From: Gelatoporia subvermispora B
Taxonomy: Eukaryota; Basidiomycota; Agaricomycetes; Polyporales; Gelatoporiaceae
Direction: 5' to 3'
Assembly: GCA_000320605.2 (NCBI GenBank)
Contig: KB445794.1
Location: 1,584,033 to 1,648,032, forward strand
Length of the DNA: 64,000 nt
Shown one piece after another: positions 46,853-58,127 of the stretch; position 1 is the stretch's first letter; the number at the start of each line of letters is the position of its first letter. The position numbers were made by a program, and so were the translations under genes. The notes beneath the pieces were generated by a model. That model saw only the letters and a list, made by a program, of their open reading frames with translations, was not told the DNA's origin and ran no database searches.

Positions 46853-47412
46853 TATATGGACAAATTTATAAAACTCAGAGAAAGCACAGTTGTGGGTGTC
46901 CACAACAGGGTATAGAGCCTCAGGTTCAAAGATGCAAAGCAACGGAGACTCGTCGGAGAGGCCTCCAACTGTGGCTGCGGCGGGCGCGTAGTCCACGTGC
47001 CTTGACGCGTCGCGTTCATCACATGACTGAATTTCATCGGCGCTTGTTTTGCGACACCTCTCCGCCTTTCGCGCGACAAGCTGGCACTAAGTAACCACTG
47101 GACGCATCACTCATATCACAGATATGACCCTCAAAATCTTCCTCGTTCACGCACGAAGTTGTCAATACAACAATACGTTCATAGATACTGCTGAAGGACC
47201 TCGTTGAACTTCGCATGCTCCCTAATTTCGATATCGTTACGATTTCGACTGTGCTGACCCTGTCAACCGCTCCCGTCAACAGCGGCAATGAGCGCTGGTG
47301 TCAGCCCCTCCTCCATGGTTACTCTTGTGCTTTTCCCGTCCGTCTAGTGTACTCTTCAAGTTGATCTATCTTCGGCCTCCCGCCACGCCGGAACGCTCAC
47401 TCCGGACTCGTC
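46853..47412. promoter_or_regulatory. Divergent promoter region, ligase IV / GIN4-like kinase
   Basis: The start codons are 560 bases apart. A minus frame at 47034-47288 is open but resembles no protein. No TATA box was obvious. Confidence 0.4.
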
Positions 47413-49948
47413 ATGGTCGACAATGATGCGACTAGAATGCCTCGGAGAGGGAAAGCTGGAGATGACCCCAAGATGATCGGACTTTGGAAGGTCGGACGTA
47501 CTATTGGCAAAGGCAGCTCAGGTATCTTGCCAAGCTCATGTTTTCTTCACACAATCCTAACTGCAATGTTTGCTAGGACGTGTTCGCATTGCTCGCCATA
47601 TCAAGACCGGTCAATTCGCGGCAGTGAAGATAGTGTCAAAGAACGCCTTACTCAACTCACGAATGTCTTTGAAGAGCTTGGGAGAAGAAGCCGACCGCAT
47701 CTTGCACAGCATAGAACGTGAAATCGTTATCATGAAGCTAATTGAGCATCCAAACATCATGCGCCTCTACGACGTCTGGGAGACTTCTTCCGAGCTCTAC
47801 CTCATCCTGGAATATGTTGAGGGCGGTGAGCTCTTCGACTACTTATGCAATAAGGGCAGACTCTCTTCCTCGGAGGCTCTAGGCTACTTCCAGCAGATAA
47901 TCACCGCCGTTCATTACTGCCATCGCTTCAACATCGCTCATCGTGACTTGAAACCAGAGAACCTATTACTGGACCGGGACAAGAACATCAAGGTTGCGGA
48001 TTTTGGAATGGCTGCTTGGCAGGGCAAAAACAACATGCTCCAAACCGCGTGCGGCAGCCCCCACTACGCAGCTCCAGAGGTCATTATGGGACGCGCTTAC
48101 AATGGCTCTTCCTCTGATATCTGGTCCTGTGGCATCATACTCTTTGCATTGCTTGCCGGCCGCCTGCCCTTTGACGATGAAGACCTGCCGACACTGCTCG
48201 AGAAGGTGAAGGTCGGACGATACACGATGCCAACAGACATAGATCCGCGTGCCAAGGACCTGATTCGCAAGATGCTGACGAAGGATCCAGCGAAGCGTAT
48301 CACAATCCCTGAAATCCTGCGACATCCGTTCTACACATCGCAGAAGCCAAAGAAGATGAACTGTGACATCCCGAATCTCGACGAGATTGCCCGGCCACTT
48401 GCAAACGCCTCCGACATCGACCCCGACATCTTCGCCAACTTGCGCACGCTCTGGCATGGTACCCCTGATTCCGACATCGTCACCAGTCTGACAAACGACA
48501 AGCACACATGGGAGAAGGGCGTCTACCACTTGCTTGTTCGTTATCGGGCCAACCACTTGGAGAACTACGACGAGGAAGAAGAGCAAATATTGGTAGCACG
48601 GCGATCATCGAAGCGTCGGTCGAATAAGACTCAGACAAACGAGCAGGCTGACGCTGACTCTCTGCCGCCGCGCGATGGGCCCCCTACGCCTCGGCGCGCA
48701 GCTCGGAGAAACGACATGTCTTCGTCACCTAGTCCACCTCAAGGCATTGCTCGGATGCATTCGCTCGCGGTCTTGTCATCTAGGAACCCGTCTTCCACTC
48801 AGATTACGCCCACGGCTTCATTACATCTCCGTCCTCACCCGTCCTCTCTAGTTGACACTTTACCTCCTGTCTCTCCGAGAATTACGAATTCCCCAATGCT
48901 CCAAGTTCCAGAAGTGCAGGACGAGAAGCTGCAGCAATTCTTCCACCAAATCGTTGAGCACCTACAGGTCATGCAGGTCACAGGAGAAACCAGCCAAGCG
49001 CGGCCTCAAGCCGACCCCGCTCGTTCTCCAGCGTCATTAGCTGCACCACCGCCGACTCCTGATGACATGGCCCCCCGCCCTCCTTGCCTGCTCAACGTGG
49101 AACACACATCAGCGGCGAGCTCGACCAACTCCGTGAAAGCTCTCTCTGATGCCAGCGATCGTGGCCGCATGACAAGGCCGCTCAGTATCCGACGGCGGCA
49201 AGGCATTGACCACGAAGCGGATAAAGAGAACGTGGGCCAGAGGCCACACCTTACAGTGACAACCACCTTCGAGAGCGACATCACGCCCGGCCGGAAGTCT
49301 TCGCTGCGGAGCAACAGCACGCCGATGATGGATCGGCGAGTGCATATCCTCGAGCCACTCGAGAGCACGCGCTCTAGGCTGAAGAAAAAGCGCAGCCGCA
49401 TCGCCACGCCCACCTCGCCGGTGTCTGCCGTGTCCGTAGTCTCCGACGGCTCGTTCGCCCTGCCCTCCACGCCCAAGCGCCGCTGGTTCGGGAATCTCTT
49501 CAAGTTCCGGCCCACGAACTACTGCCTGCTCTCGGTACGCGATCCGTACCGCACGCAGGAGGCCTGCCGGCGCATGCTCGAAGGAATGGGCGTCTCTGTC
49601 GCATTGGCTCATGAGCCGCCCGAGGTGGCGGCCGCGGCGGGGCTGGGGTCGTTCACGCTGAAGTGCAGGCTGGAGGAAGTGCGCGATGGCGGGATCTTCT
49701 CGTCGGTCAAAGGTGTCAAATTCCGGGTGGAGGTCCATAAGCCGACGCCGGTTCAGGCCGCAGGAGGATGCATCACAGTCTTGGTTCTGGTGCTAGAGAA
49801 GGGCGCGGCGACAAGTCTGAAACTCGTTTATAGTCGCCTCAAGAGAGATTGGGACCTCGATGTCCCCCCGACTCCGTATCACCTGACTGGTCCAATGGCG
49901 TTACCTGATGACGAGAGATTCGTGGAGGTTGTGTATGCGCACAGTTGA
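47413..49948 (+). CDS. Ser/Thr kinase of the GIN4/HSL1/Cdr2 (NIM1) family
   Basis: Two exons (47413-47521, 47577-49948) give 826 aa in phase. The glycine loop GKGSSG is split by the intron and continues RVRIARHIKTG. Other kinase motifs are AAVKIVSK (Lys), HRDLKPENLL (catalytic loop), ADFGMAAW (DFG), CGSPHYAAPEV (activation segment and APE) and SSDIWSCGIIL. The order and the CGSPHYA motif mark an AMPK/NIM1-type kinase. The middle is Ser/Pro-rich and disordered. The C-terminus (LFKFRP, then FTLKCRLEEVRDG and VKFRVEV) fits a KA1 membrane-binding domain. Yeast and fission-yeast members inhibit Wee1/Swe1 at the bud neck or cell middle and coordinate cell size with mitosis, so a similar role is likely here. 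Confidence 0.93.
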
Positions 49949-50264
49949 AACCACTAGATTCATTAGCAAGATCTGAACTCTCATTCTACATGCGAACACC
50001 ACCGTAACTCACACGTATGCATTATTAAACGGACAGCATGTACCTTTTCCGACGAACGGGTATAGTAGACTATAATATGTACTTTTGGATCGAAGTGCCT
50101 ACGCCTCATCTGACGAACGTGGTGGTTATACAAGGCGCATGTTCATGACGATCAAAGTATAGAGATCAGTGAGGTCTGGGGTGGCAGACAGTGTCAGCCT
50201 TGTCCTGCCCAAAAGACACAGGTACGCACATGATCGAGTATAAGCAGACTCCCGTGATGATTGC
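49949..50264. other. Convergent 3' flanks
   Basis: An AT-rich spacer of 316 bases lies between the kinase and TMA16 stops. No feature was recognised. Confidence 0.4.
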
Positions 50265-51055
50265 TCAAGGACTTTGTGGACCGTCCATTGTCGTGATCGT
50301 AGAAGCGAAACGCGATGGGGGTTCCAGGAGTAACGGCACCTCATCCATGTCCATGTCTTGTTCGGGTGCGCTAGAAGTGTTCTGTTTTGCTTGCTGAACT
50401 AGTAGAGGATGTCTGCCCGGGTTTGAAACTACAACGAGATCTGGCGTCGTGCTGGATATCCGGATGAAGCGCAACTGGTGCACGAAGGCCGCTTCCTTTT
50501 GGTCCCACCTCTTAAAAAGTTCAACATTGATTGGGTTGGTCAAGTCAATCACCTCTGCAATGAACGAAGTTAATAAGGGGCGGAACGCTGCACCAATGGG
50601 ATCTTACGCACCAAACCCCGTCCGGTAATCTTCTGCCTCTTTCAACTTCATCTCCTCCAGTTTTTGCTCCCTAGTGCTCTTTGGTCTTCCCTTTCTCCTC
50701 GATGTTCTCTCTTCCTCGAGCTCCGCATCAAATCTGGCCAGCCAAACGTCTCTCACGATGGTGTGGAGGTCCTGCAACGTCAATGCGCTGCCCTCGGGAG
50801 GCAAAGCATGGTAGAAAAACGAATATACATCAACTGAACAGTGGTTCAGTCCATCTGCGCGGGATTTTGAAACAAAGAAGACGTACTCTGCGATCCAAAC
50901 TTCTTTGATCGCTCTCTTGCCAGCTCAACAATCTTGCTTTTGCGCAGTTGTGTCCGGACGAGCTGCCCTGCTTTACGAGAATTCGGGTGGAAGACCTTCT
51001 CTTTCTTCTTCTCACTCTTCTTAGCTGACTTTGCCGAAGCCTTTGGAGGTGCCAT
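50265..51055 (-). CDS. TMA16: Translation machinery-associated protein 16 (TMA16)
   Basis: TMA16 is a small helical protein that binds late pre-60S ribosomal particles. The start MAPPKASAKSAKKSEKKKEK is very basic, followed by VFHPNSRKAGQLVRTQLRKS and ARERSKKFGSQ. An intron leads to DVYSFFYHALPPEGSALTLQ, then HTIVRDVWLARFDAELEEER and RRKGRPKSTREQKLEEMKLK, and finally DLTNPINVELFKRWDQKEAA and LRFIRISS, matching the family's order. The protein ends in a divergent acidic segment, stop at 50265. At least three introns are present. It is divergent from the glycosyltransferase gene (255 bases between starts). Confidence 0.88.
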
Positions 51056-51310
51056 GATCAGAATTTCGATGTGTCTAGGAAGCCCTGCGCAGGTGAATTC
51101 AAGTTCGCCAGTCTCTCCGAGAAGACAAGCGCCCATAGAAAAGGCCGAAAATGGAAGTCCGCAATCACGTGGTATCCACGTGCCGTATATGTGACTTGAG
51201 CAACATTTCTCTTTCTGGTTCGTTCGATATCGCACTCTGGTCAGTGTACACGACAGGATCGTCGCCCGTCCCATCTTGAGCCGGTCTCTGGTTCACTTAG
51301 GCCTTTCTAA
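51056..51310. promoter_or_regulatory. Bidirectional promoter, TMA16 / glycosyltransferase
   Basis: Two divergent start codons lie 255 bases apart. No TATA box was seen. Confidence 0.45.
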
Positions 51311-53967
51311 ATGAAGGAACATCGGGGAAGACCACGAAACCATCGGACGACGACTGGGTTACTCCGATTGAGATATCTTCTATGGTGTCTTCTATCGACC
51401 TCCTTGTTCATGTGTCTTGTCTGGTACAACACTGTCTCACAGACTATCCTACCAGTCGGTCTCGAATCGGGCGCCACAATTGCACCAGAGGTTCAGGCAC
51501 GCACCAACAAATCGCTGTCCCCGGGGAAGTTTTCTGGTCCAATGCCCTCACTTGTTCAGTATCAGGGCGGAGGCAAAGCTCAAAGCTCGGTTCCAAGGAT
51601 GTCACCCTCTGGTACATTTTCTCTAACTGCTATACTTCCTGTTCTTCCATCTTCCCTTGGTCTGCTTGAGACGACCCTACTCCTGCTCCTCGAACACTGT
51701 GATCATCTGTCCGAGATCATTCTTTTTTCTCCGGAAACTGTTCAACGAAACGTTCGCAAGTCACTCCGCGGCATATTTGACCCTGAAGAGCGCTTGTCTC
51801 AAGTAGAGGTATCGCTCTTGCCATGGCCACCAGGGTTGCGCGAAGATGCTGCCAGTCTTCACATGTCGCGCCAAGCAACTACGGACTATGTTCTCTACCT
51901 GGATAATTCTGGCTTTGTTGGTCTTGACTCGGAGACTCTGGACGTTCTAATGTTACGTCACTCCGCATCTACCGCTTCTCCTGTCGGTCCCCGAGGTATC
52001 TCATCTTCGACATCGGGACCAGTCTGTCTGCCCGCATTGGAGGCCCCTCAGCCCGCCAACTTCTTGCTACCGCCTTTTGTAATGCCATCCTCTCTCGTTC
52101 CTGAAATAGAGCTGTCACCAGATCCTCAATATGGTGTATGGTCGACGCTGGGCGAAAGGATCTCGGGCTCTAGGCATGATAAGCTGGGCGGCCTGGTGGT
52201 AGGGACAAATATCACCGACAGCGACTGGTGTCTATCAAAGGATACACTAGGGCATAGACCAATGTCAAACGCCGGCCCAACGGACAGACGTTTGCAAGCT
52301 CATTTCGATCATCGGCACCCTCCAGCTTCTCATCGATTCTCTAGCTTGGTTTCTCATACATCCCCGCCTCGGCCTGCCTCTGGGATCATCGCACTGGTGC
52401 TCCCTCAGCTACAAGATTTAGTTCACTTTTCGTTAACCGCGTGTCGCCTTCGACAGGCCGGCTATACAGTTGACACGCTGCTATACGCAGATACAGGTGA
52501 TCACGTGGATCTCGTATCTAGTGAATGTAAACTAGATTTCAGAATACTGCCAGGGTTGGAAAGCGGACTAAGCCTTGATCAAGCTATCCTTGGTTGGCTA
52601 GAGGGCCTGTCGCATGCCGCAGATGTTATCATATTCTCAGCACCGGATAACGATTTGACCACTCAGACTCAGGCGACTATACAAGCGAGGTTCACTACTG
52701 TTCCTATCGTCGAAATACCTCGCACGGACCTTCTCTTCTGCGACTGGATGGGCTCGTTGACGTTGCTGGAATGGAAGAGTACGTTTTCCGTCAATCTGGC
52801 TCGTCGATGTTCTCACCCTTCCTGAGTAGATTGGCACAAGCCTCGCATTGACATCTCTGTGATTACACACAAACGTCCGCGGTCGCTTGATCGTCTGCTC
52901 TCATCCTTGAACAACGCGCGCTATTTTGGGGATCGTCCAGATATGCGTATCAATATAGAGCAAGATGCAGATATGGACACAATGCGAGCGGTTGAAGCAT
53001 TCCGGTGGGACGTGGGCCATCTGTTCGTGCACCATCGCATCGTCCACGGCGGGTTGATGCCGGCTGTTGTTGAGTCGTGGTACCCACACTCCAACGACTC
53101 ATACGGTCTGATCTTGGAGGACGACGTCGAAGTTTCACCGCTATTTTACGCCTGGACGAAGATGTCAATTTTGCGCTACAGGTAGGGAACATCGGGCGTA
53201 CATTGAAATTTTGGGTTGACTCAAGCATGGCTTGCAGGTACGGTCCTCAGGAGAACAAGTCTCCGCAGCTCTTTGGCATCAGTCTGTATCAACAGAAACA
53301 CCTTGAGCTGCGCCCGGAAGGCAGACACCGCTTTAATGCTCGGGACACGTTCACCGCCGCGGGCTTGTCTGACCCGAGCACACCATACCTCTCGCAAATT
53401 CCTTGCAGCTGGGGCGCCGTATACTTCCCGGAGCACTGGCGCGAATTCCACACGTATCTCAGTCTCCGACTCTCCGAGCTTGCCTGGGATCTCGAGCAAA
53501 CGGTCGTACTTGCTGTGCGGTCGAACAAATGGCGCAAATCGTGGAAGAAGTACTTCATCGAGCTCGTCTACCTCCGCGGCTATGTGATGCTCTATCCGAA
53601 TTACGAAGGCTACGCGTCTCTTTCGACGAACCACCTCGAGGTGGGCTCACACGTCAAGGATGTGCCGAAGGATGTCTACATGCGCAAGAAAAAGCTCTTC
53701 GAACTACCCTTGTTGCCTCTCCCCGCACATGAAGATGTTCCACGAGTGGAAACCGGGCTCCTGTCTCTCCCAGGGGGTAGTCTACCTGCGATGCATGCCC
53801 TGCCTACATTAGATCTCTTTGGCATGGTTACAGCGGAAGACATGCTAGTGGAACGCGGACGAGAACGTCGATGGGAACTAACTGGGTGTGGGAATGATGT
53901 GCAATCAACATATGACATCTGGGAGTTCCTCTGTCTTGAAGATATGTTCGACCGCGCGTCCGTTTGA
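51311..53967 (+). CDS. Type II membrane family-2-like glycosyltransferase
   Basis: Three exons (51311-52778, 52830-53181, 53238-53967) give 849 aa in phase. A basic head (MKEHRGRPRNHRTTTG) precedes a signal anchor (YLLWCLLSTSLFMCLVWY), as in Golgi glycosyltransferases. The N-terminal 480 residues are poorly conserved and Ser/Pro-rich with some domain-like segments (DYVLYLDNSGFVGLD). The catalytic part begins IDISVITHKRPRSLDRLLSS, a GT-A nucleotide-binding strand, and contains the acidic metal motif GLILEDDVEVSP. Then IPCSWGAVYFPEHW and YVMLYPNYEGYASLSTNH follow. These are typical of fungal GT2-like proteins of unknown acceptor, probably acting in N- or O-glycan or wall polysaccharide synthesis. 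It ends CLEDMFDRASV. Confidence 0.8.
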
Positions 53968-54131
53968 TCATTCTAGCAGAAATGGTAGCTACGACCATGT
54001 TGTTGCGTCGCTTGTAGACCACCCAATCAGACCCAATGCTCCCAACAGCCCTCTTCCAACTCGTGGTCCTGCCGTAGGGTAATCTCGCGAAAGGAATACG
54101 ATATGAAACTTGCCGCTATGGCAGTGATGAC

Positions 54132-54995
54132 TCAGCTCGGACAGACGTTGGGAGGAAGAACGTGATTCCATGATATAGGCGGGTTGGGGGACACACGGTC
54201 GCCGGAAGGAGAACCCGCAAGGTTCCTATGAATTCGACTCAATGCCTCACGATATCTATACGGTAGGCCGACGCATTCCTGAGTCCGTCCATATGTGAAG
54301 ATCCGCAGAGCAGTCTGGGCATTCACTGTCGCAAGGAGCTGAGTGGCAGCCATACACCTTGACACATCATCAGGATGTAGCCTGTCCCAGCGCCGTGCTC
54401 GGGAAGAGCGTTGAAAAGGGGCTCCGTTCATTTGACAGCAGGCGTACGACGCCAACGGAGGCATAGTCAAAGTTTCTGTCAGACGAGCTAAGTCGGCAAC
54501 TCGCTACGGGAGAGTCATGCAACCACTGTGTGACGTCGAACTCGGGGTATGGATCCGTGAATATGTTTTTCGAAATGTTCAGTGTACGCTTTTTAGGTGC
54601 TTCTATCTCGTACTTGTGCGCGATGCGTACTGTCGATCCGAGTACTAAGAACTGGATGCGTGATGTTAGATATGCGCCGGGATTCATAGCATCAGCTACA
54701 ATTTTACATCAAGACTGTATGCATACTTCAGCGGATTGTTCTCAACAAGATAGTGCAGCATGTGAACGAAGTCCTGGCGGATATCCAGCAACTTCACAAC
54801 AAGTTATCCGTCAATCATATCAACAGACGATGACTGAGGGAGCGCAAACTGATCTCGAAAAACCAGGGAGTGTTGCGACAATAAATTCCTATAGAGGCGG
54901 AAAGCGACACCTTCAGTGAGAATCACAACGTTCCCATCTTCGTACCAGAACTCTTTGCTTCGTATGAATTCACGCGACACATTGAGCGTAGCCAT
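54132..54995 (-). pseudogene. BTB/POZ-domain gene with nonsense codon and frameshift
   Basis: The gene belongs to the large Agaricomycete BTB family. Exon 1 begins MATLNVSREFIRSKEFWYED (54995), followed by GNVVILTEGVAFRLYRNLLS and HSLVFRDQF, the usual BTB core. The same frame then hits TAA (54804-54806), yet continues after it with family-like sequence (KLLDIRQDFVHMLHYLVE). A 56-nt intron with a CTAAC branch point leads to FLVLGSTVRIAHKYEIEA. Further on, after FDVTQWLHDSP, the continuation VADLARLTETLTMPPLASY is in another frame, and one extra base near 54501 explains the shift. No intron of plausible length removes either lesion. The C-terminal part (LHPDDVSRCM and beyond) stays open to 54132. 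It is probably a recent pseudogene, unless assembly errors are involved. Confidence 0.68.
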
Positions 54996-55028
54996 TCCGG
55001 CTATTGATATCTCCATAGATCTGCCGGC

Positions 55029-55051
55029 CTCTTTCTCTTTCTCTTTCTCTT
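55029..55051. repeat. Short CTTTCT hexamer repeat
   Basis: Between three and four copies of ctttct form a pyrimidine tract of about 23 bases. Confidence 0.6.
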
Positions 55052-55972
55052 GTCTTGAATGACCTGATGAACCGTGAATATCGTCAGACTAACAGACTCC
55101 CAGCCGCACTGGGTCGTGATCGAATCGTCTCGCATACATACAGATGCAATACAGTAGGTTTTCTGGTTTTGTTTCTGTTGAGTGACAAGAAATCCAGGAT
55201 CGGGGGTCCCGAAAGAATTGCCTGTGCCGTGTGGGAGACTCGAGGCAGTTTGCAACTCCGATTACACGGTAATGTTCAGGTCTTTTGCTGTCCGGCGCTT
55301 CTCTGGGTATCGACCTCGACCTTTGTGTTTGCAGCCCTAAAGCATCTCGCAGCAATCACGGAAGATATATTGTGGGATATATGTAAGTTCAAGCACACGG
55401 CTGTGGCGTTGATCGCAGAAATGTGCATCTCCTCAACCAACTGTAGTAACGCCGCTGCCGGATAATTTGCGAAGGACACCCATTGAAGTCTCTTCATTTA
55501 GGTGCTTCTAGATGAACGTGTCTGTACGTGTTCTGAAGCTCGGACCTCCGACCAGCGTGCTTGTGGACGGCGCATTTCTCGCACGAAACCGCCTCGAATC
55601 TGCTCCCGACATGTCTATTCTCAAGGCGCTTACCGTTCCGGAGTTCCCGTCCTGGAAGCTGCTACCTGGCAATCTGTGAGACATTTTCCCTGTTCTGGGC
55701 AATGGCAAGCTCTCAGTGGTTCATGCTGACGAAGATATCCGCGAATAGCTACAGCTACTAGTGCCTGACCTTGAACAAGCCCGTGTACGGGCCCCGTCGC
55801 CTATGTCTTGCGTTGAATGGCGGGAGACCTGACGGCGGCCGGATATACAACGTGCTCTACAAATTGCTGCTCGAGGCACTGATCTCCCACTGCGAGGCAA
55901 TTTCTACGCACGATGTATCGGTCTGGAGGTGCTCACTCAGCAGTCGGGGAATGTGACGTAGCATGTGGCGGA

Positions 55973-55980
55973 TATAAAAG
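55973..55980 (+). promoter_or_regulatory. TATA element of the O-methyltransferase gene
   Basis: TATAAAAG lies 45 bases before the ATG at 56025, as expected for a strongly regulated gene with a short leader. Confidence 0.6.
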
Positions 55981-56024
55981 AAGCTCTATCAGACCCCTGT
56001 CATCACTTATTCCAGTTTTGAACA

Positions 56025-57855
56025 ATGTCCACCGTCAAGGCTCTGTCAGATATCATTGCAAACGGTGTCACCTCGATACAAACCGCATGCGATGCGCGCA
56101 ATGTCTCCTTCCCCTCTCTGGACGAGCCTTTTTCTCCCCAATCGGAAGCAATTCGTCAGGCTGTCTTTTCGGATATCAAGACCATAATAGCAGCGGCATA
56201 TCAACTAATTGCGACACTGCAAGTTCCTCCTGCCTATGTGGCAGAGAAGGCTACTTCGGTAAGCGACTTCTCGAAGTGATCGTCGCAGAAAGCTAATATA
56301 GACTGTAGTTCCTACATGCCCCTTCTCTCGATCTGGTTCTGGCTGGAAACGTGGTGGAAATCTTACGAGATGCTGGCCCGCAGGTGGGTGATATGCTTCG
56401 TTCCATAGACTGAGAGTTCATCAGAGTAAAATTTGTTCCAGGGCCTCCATGTCAATGAGATCGCTGCCAAGAACGATTTAGAACCACGCAAACTTGGTAC
56501 AATTATCACCACATAGAACTCAGTTCATTTTTATTGACCTTTTGCGCAGCCCGCATCTTGCGATTCCTAGCGAATCATCACATCTTCAAGGAGCTCAAGC
56601 CTGACGTCTTCGCAAATACTAGATTATCAACGACCTTGGATACGGGAAAATCCCTGGACGCACTTCGAGAGAAGTGAGTTCGAAAGTCATCGTGACAGCC
56701 ATATAGCTGATGATAGTAGCGCATCCGAGAAGTATGACAATACAGAGGGGTTCGCTGCCTTAATCGGACATCTGTATGTCTCGAGATCACATTCCCGCTT
56801 ACTGATAGATTGAGAAGATAATACCCCTATCAGGACGGACGAATCCATGAAGTCTGCGGCATACCTTAGCGACACCTTGACTGACTCGCGCACGGCTAGC
56901 TCTTATCAACCCACTGAATCGGCATTCAATCGCGCTTTCGGGACATCTGCTGGTATATTTGACTGGTTTGAACAACCGGAGAACGCGTTTCGCCTGAAAC
57001 GGTTCAACGCTGGCATGAGAGCGACTGCTGGAGGGACTTCGGAGCTCGTAGCAGGTAAGTTGCTCGAAAAATAGCACGGCTGATTCGCCGACCACGTGTG
57101 TTTAACCAGGCTTCGAGTGGGACGCCCTTCCTGAGGGAAGCGTCGTCATAGATGTTGGTGGTGGGATAGGCGCCATGACTAAACAGCTATCCGATCAACA
57201 CAAGAACCTCCGATATATTGTTCAAGACCGCGCTGCCACAATTGAGGGTGCGGAGAAGGTTAGTCAGCCCATACCGTACACAGCTTGTGCGATGTTAAAG
57301 GGACATAAATTGCTTCATAGATTTGGGAAACTGAGAGGCCGGAGGCCCTTCGCAGTGGCCTTGTTCATTTGCAAGGTGAGTATTGTGAGGTCTGACTTGC
57401 AAGGGAATTGTCACCAACGGATACTTCTAGCACATGACTTCTTCGATGAACAACCTGTTACCAATGCGTCCGTGTTCATGCTCCGAGCAATTGTGCATGA
57501 TTGGCCCGATCACTATGCCAGGAAGATTTTGGAGAAACTGCGCCCTGTAGCGACTTCGAACACCAAGCTCATACTCATCGAGCATATTGTACGGTACGCG
57601 TGTCGCAGCGAGGGTCAATTTAGCGACATTCCCGGCGCGGAGGAGCCAGAGGCGCCTGAGCCTCTCCTCCCGAACTTCGGTACCGCCGGCGGTCGGGAGT
57701 ATATGGTGGACCTGCAGATGATGCATCTCCTGAACGCGCAGGAAAGGACCATTCCGCAGTTCGTGGAACTTTTGGGATCCGCTGGGTGGAAGCTCGAAAG
57801 GGTAATCCGCTCCCCGAGCGATCGCTTTGCGTTGTTGGTGGCGTCTCCTGTCTAA
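56025..57855 (+). CDS. SAM-dependent O-methyltransferase (COMT-like)
   Basis: This enzyme transfers methyl from S-adenosylmethionine to a hydroxyl group of a small phenolic or polyketide-like compound. The start MSTVKALSDIIANGVTSIQT is followed by the dimerisation-type helices (LRFLANHHIFKELKPDVFAN, KSAAYLSDTL). The SAM-binding strand reads VVIDVGGGIG, and the catalytic histidine is in IVHDWPDHYARKIL, the family's usual site. The end is VDLQMMHLLNAQERT, then LLGSAGWKLERVIRSPS. About nine short introns interrupt it; IWETERPEALRSGLVHLQ is joined to HDFFDEQPV in phase. A TATA box lies 45 bases upstream. No synthase gene lies beside it, so the substrate is unknown; methylation of lignin-related or chlorinated phenols is common in this group of fungi. 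Confidence 0.88.
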
Positions 57856-58127
57856 CTACATCGATAACGTGTACCGAACGAATATTTCAACTGGCTCGGA
57901 GTAGATGGTCTGCAATGCAAGACATTGAGAAGTGCTCCATGATGGCCCGGTGAACGTTCGCGAGAGCAGGATACGCGGTCACATGATTATGTTTGAGACG
58001 AGCGCCGAGTGCAGCTGCCGCTCAGTGCGTCCCTGAGTGCGTCTACGACGTCGCGACATCAAGCAGCCGTCTACTTATCACCGTTCTGTTTGATCTTCTC
58101 CGCCGTCTCTGTACAGACCACGGACTC

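Larger units (their letters stand above)
54996..56024. other. Gene-poor spacer with hexamer repeat and promoter of the O-methyltransferase
   Basis: This contains a CTTTCT-type hexamer run at 55029-55051 and a TATAAAAG element at 55973-55980. A plus-strand frame from 55512 reads protein-like (SVRVLKLGPPTSVLVDGAFL) but stops after 55 codons and no domain was recognised. Confidence 0.4.

Noticed and set aside
47966..48586. A 206-codon minus-strand frame opposite the kinase domain
   Set aside because: Shadow of the kinase exon.
49006..49738. Two minus-strand frames opposite the kinase C-terminus
   Set aside because: Shadow frames caused by codon bias of the kinase gene.
55512..55760. A protein-like plus-strand frame that reads on after stop codons
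   Set aside because: It stops after 55 codons and resembles no family, so calling it a pseudogene would be guesswork.
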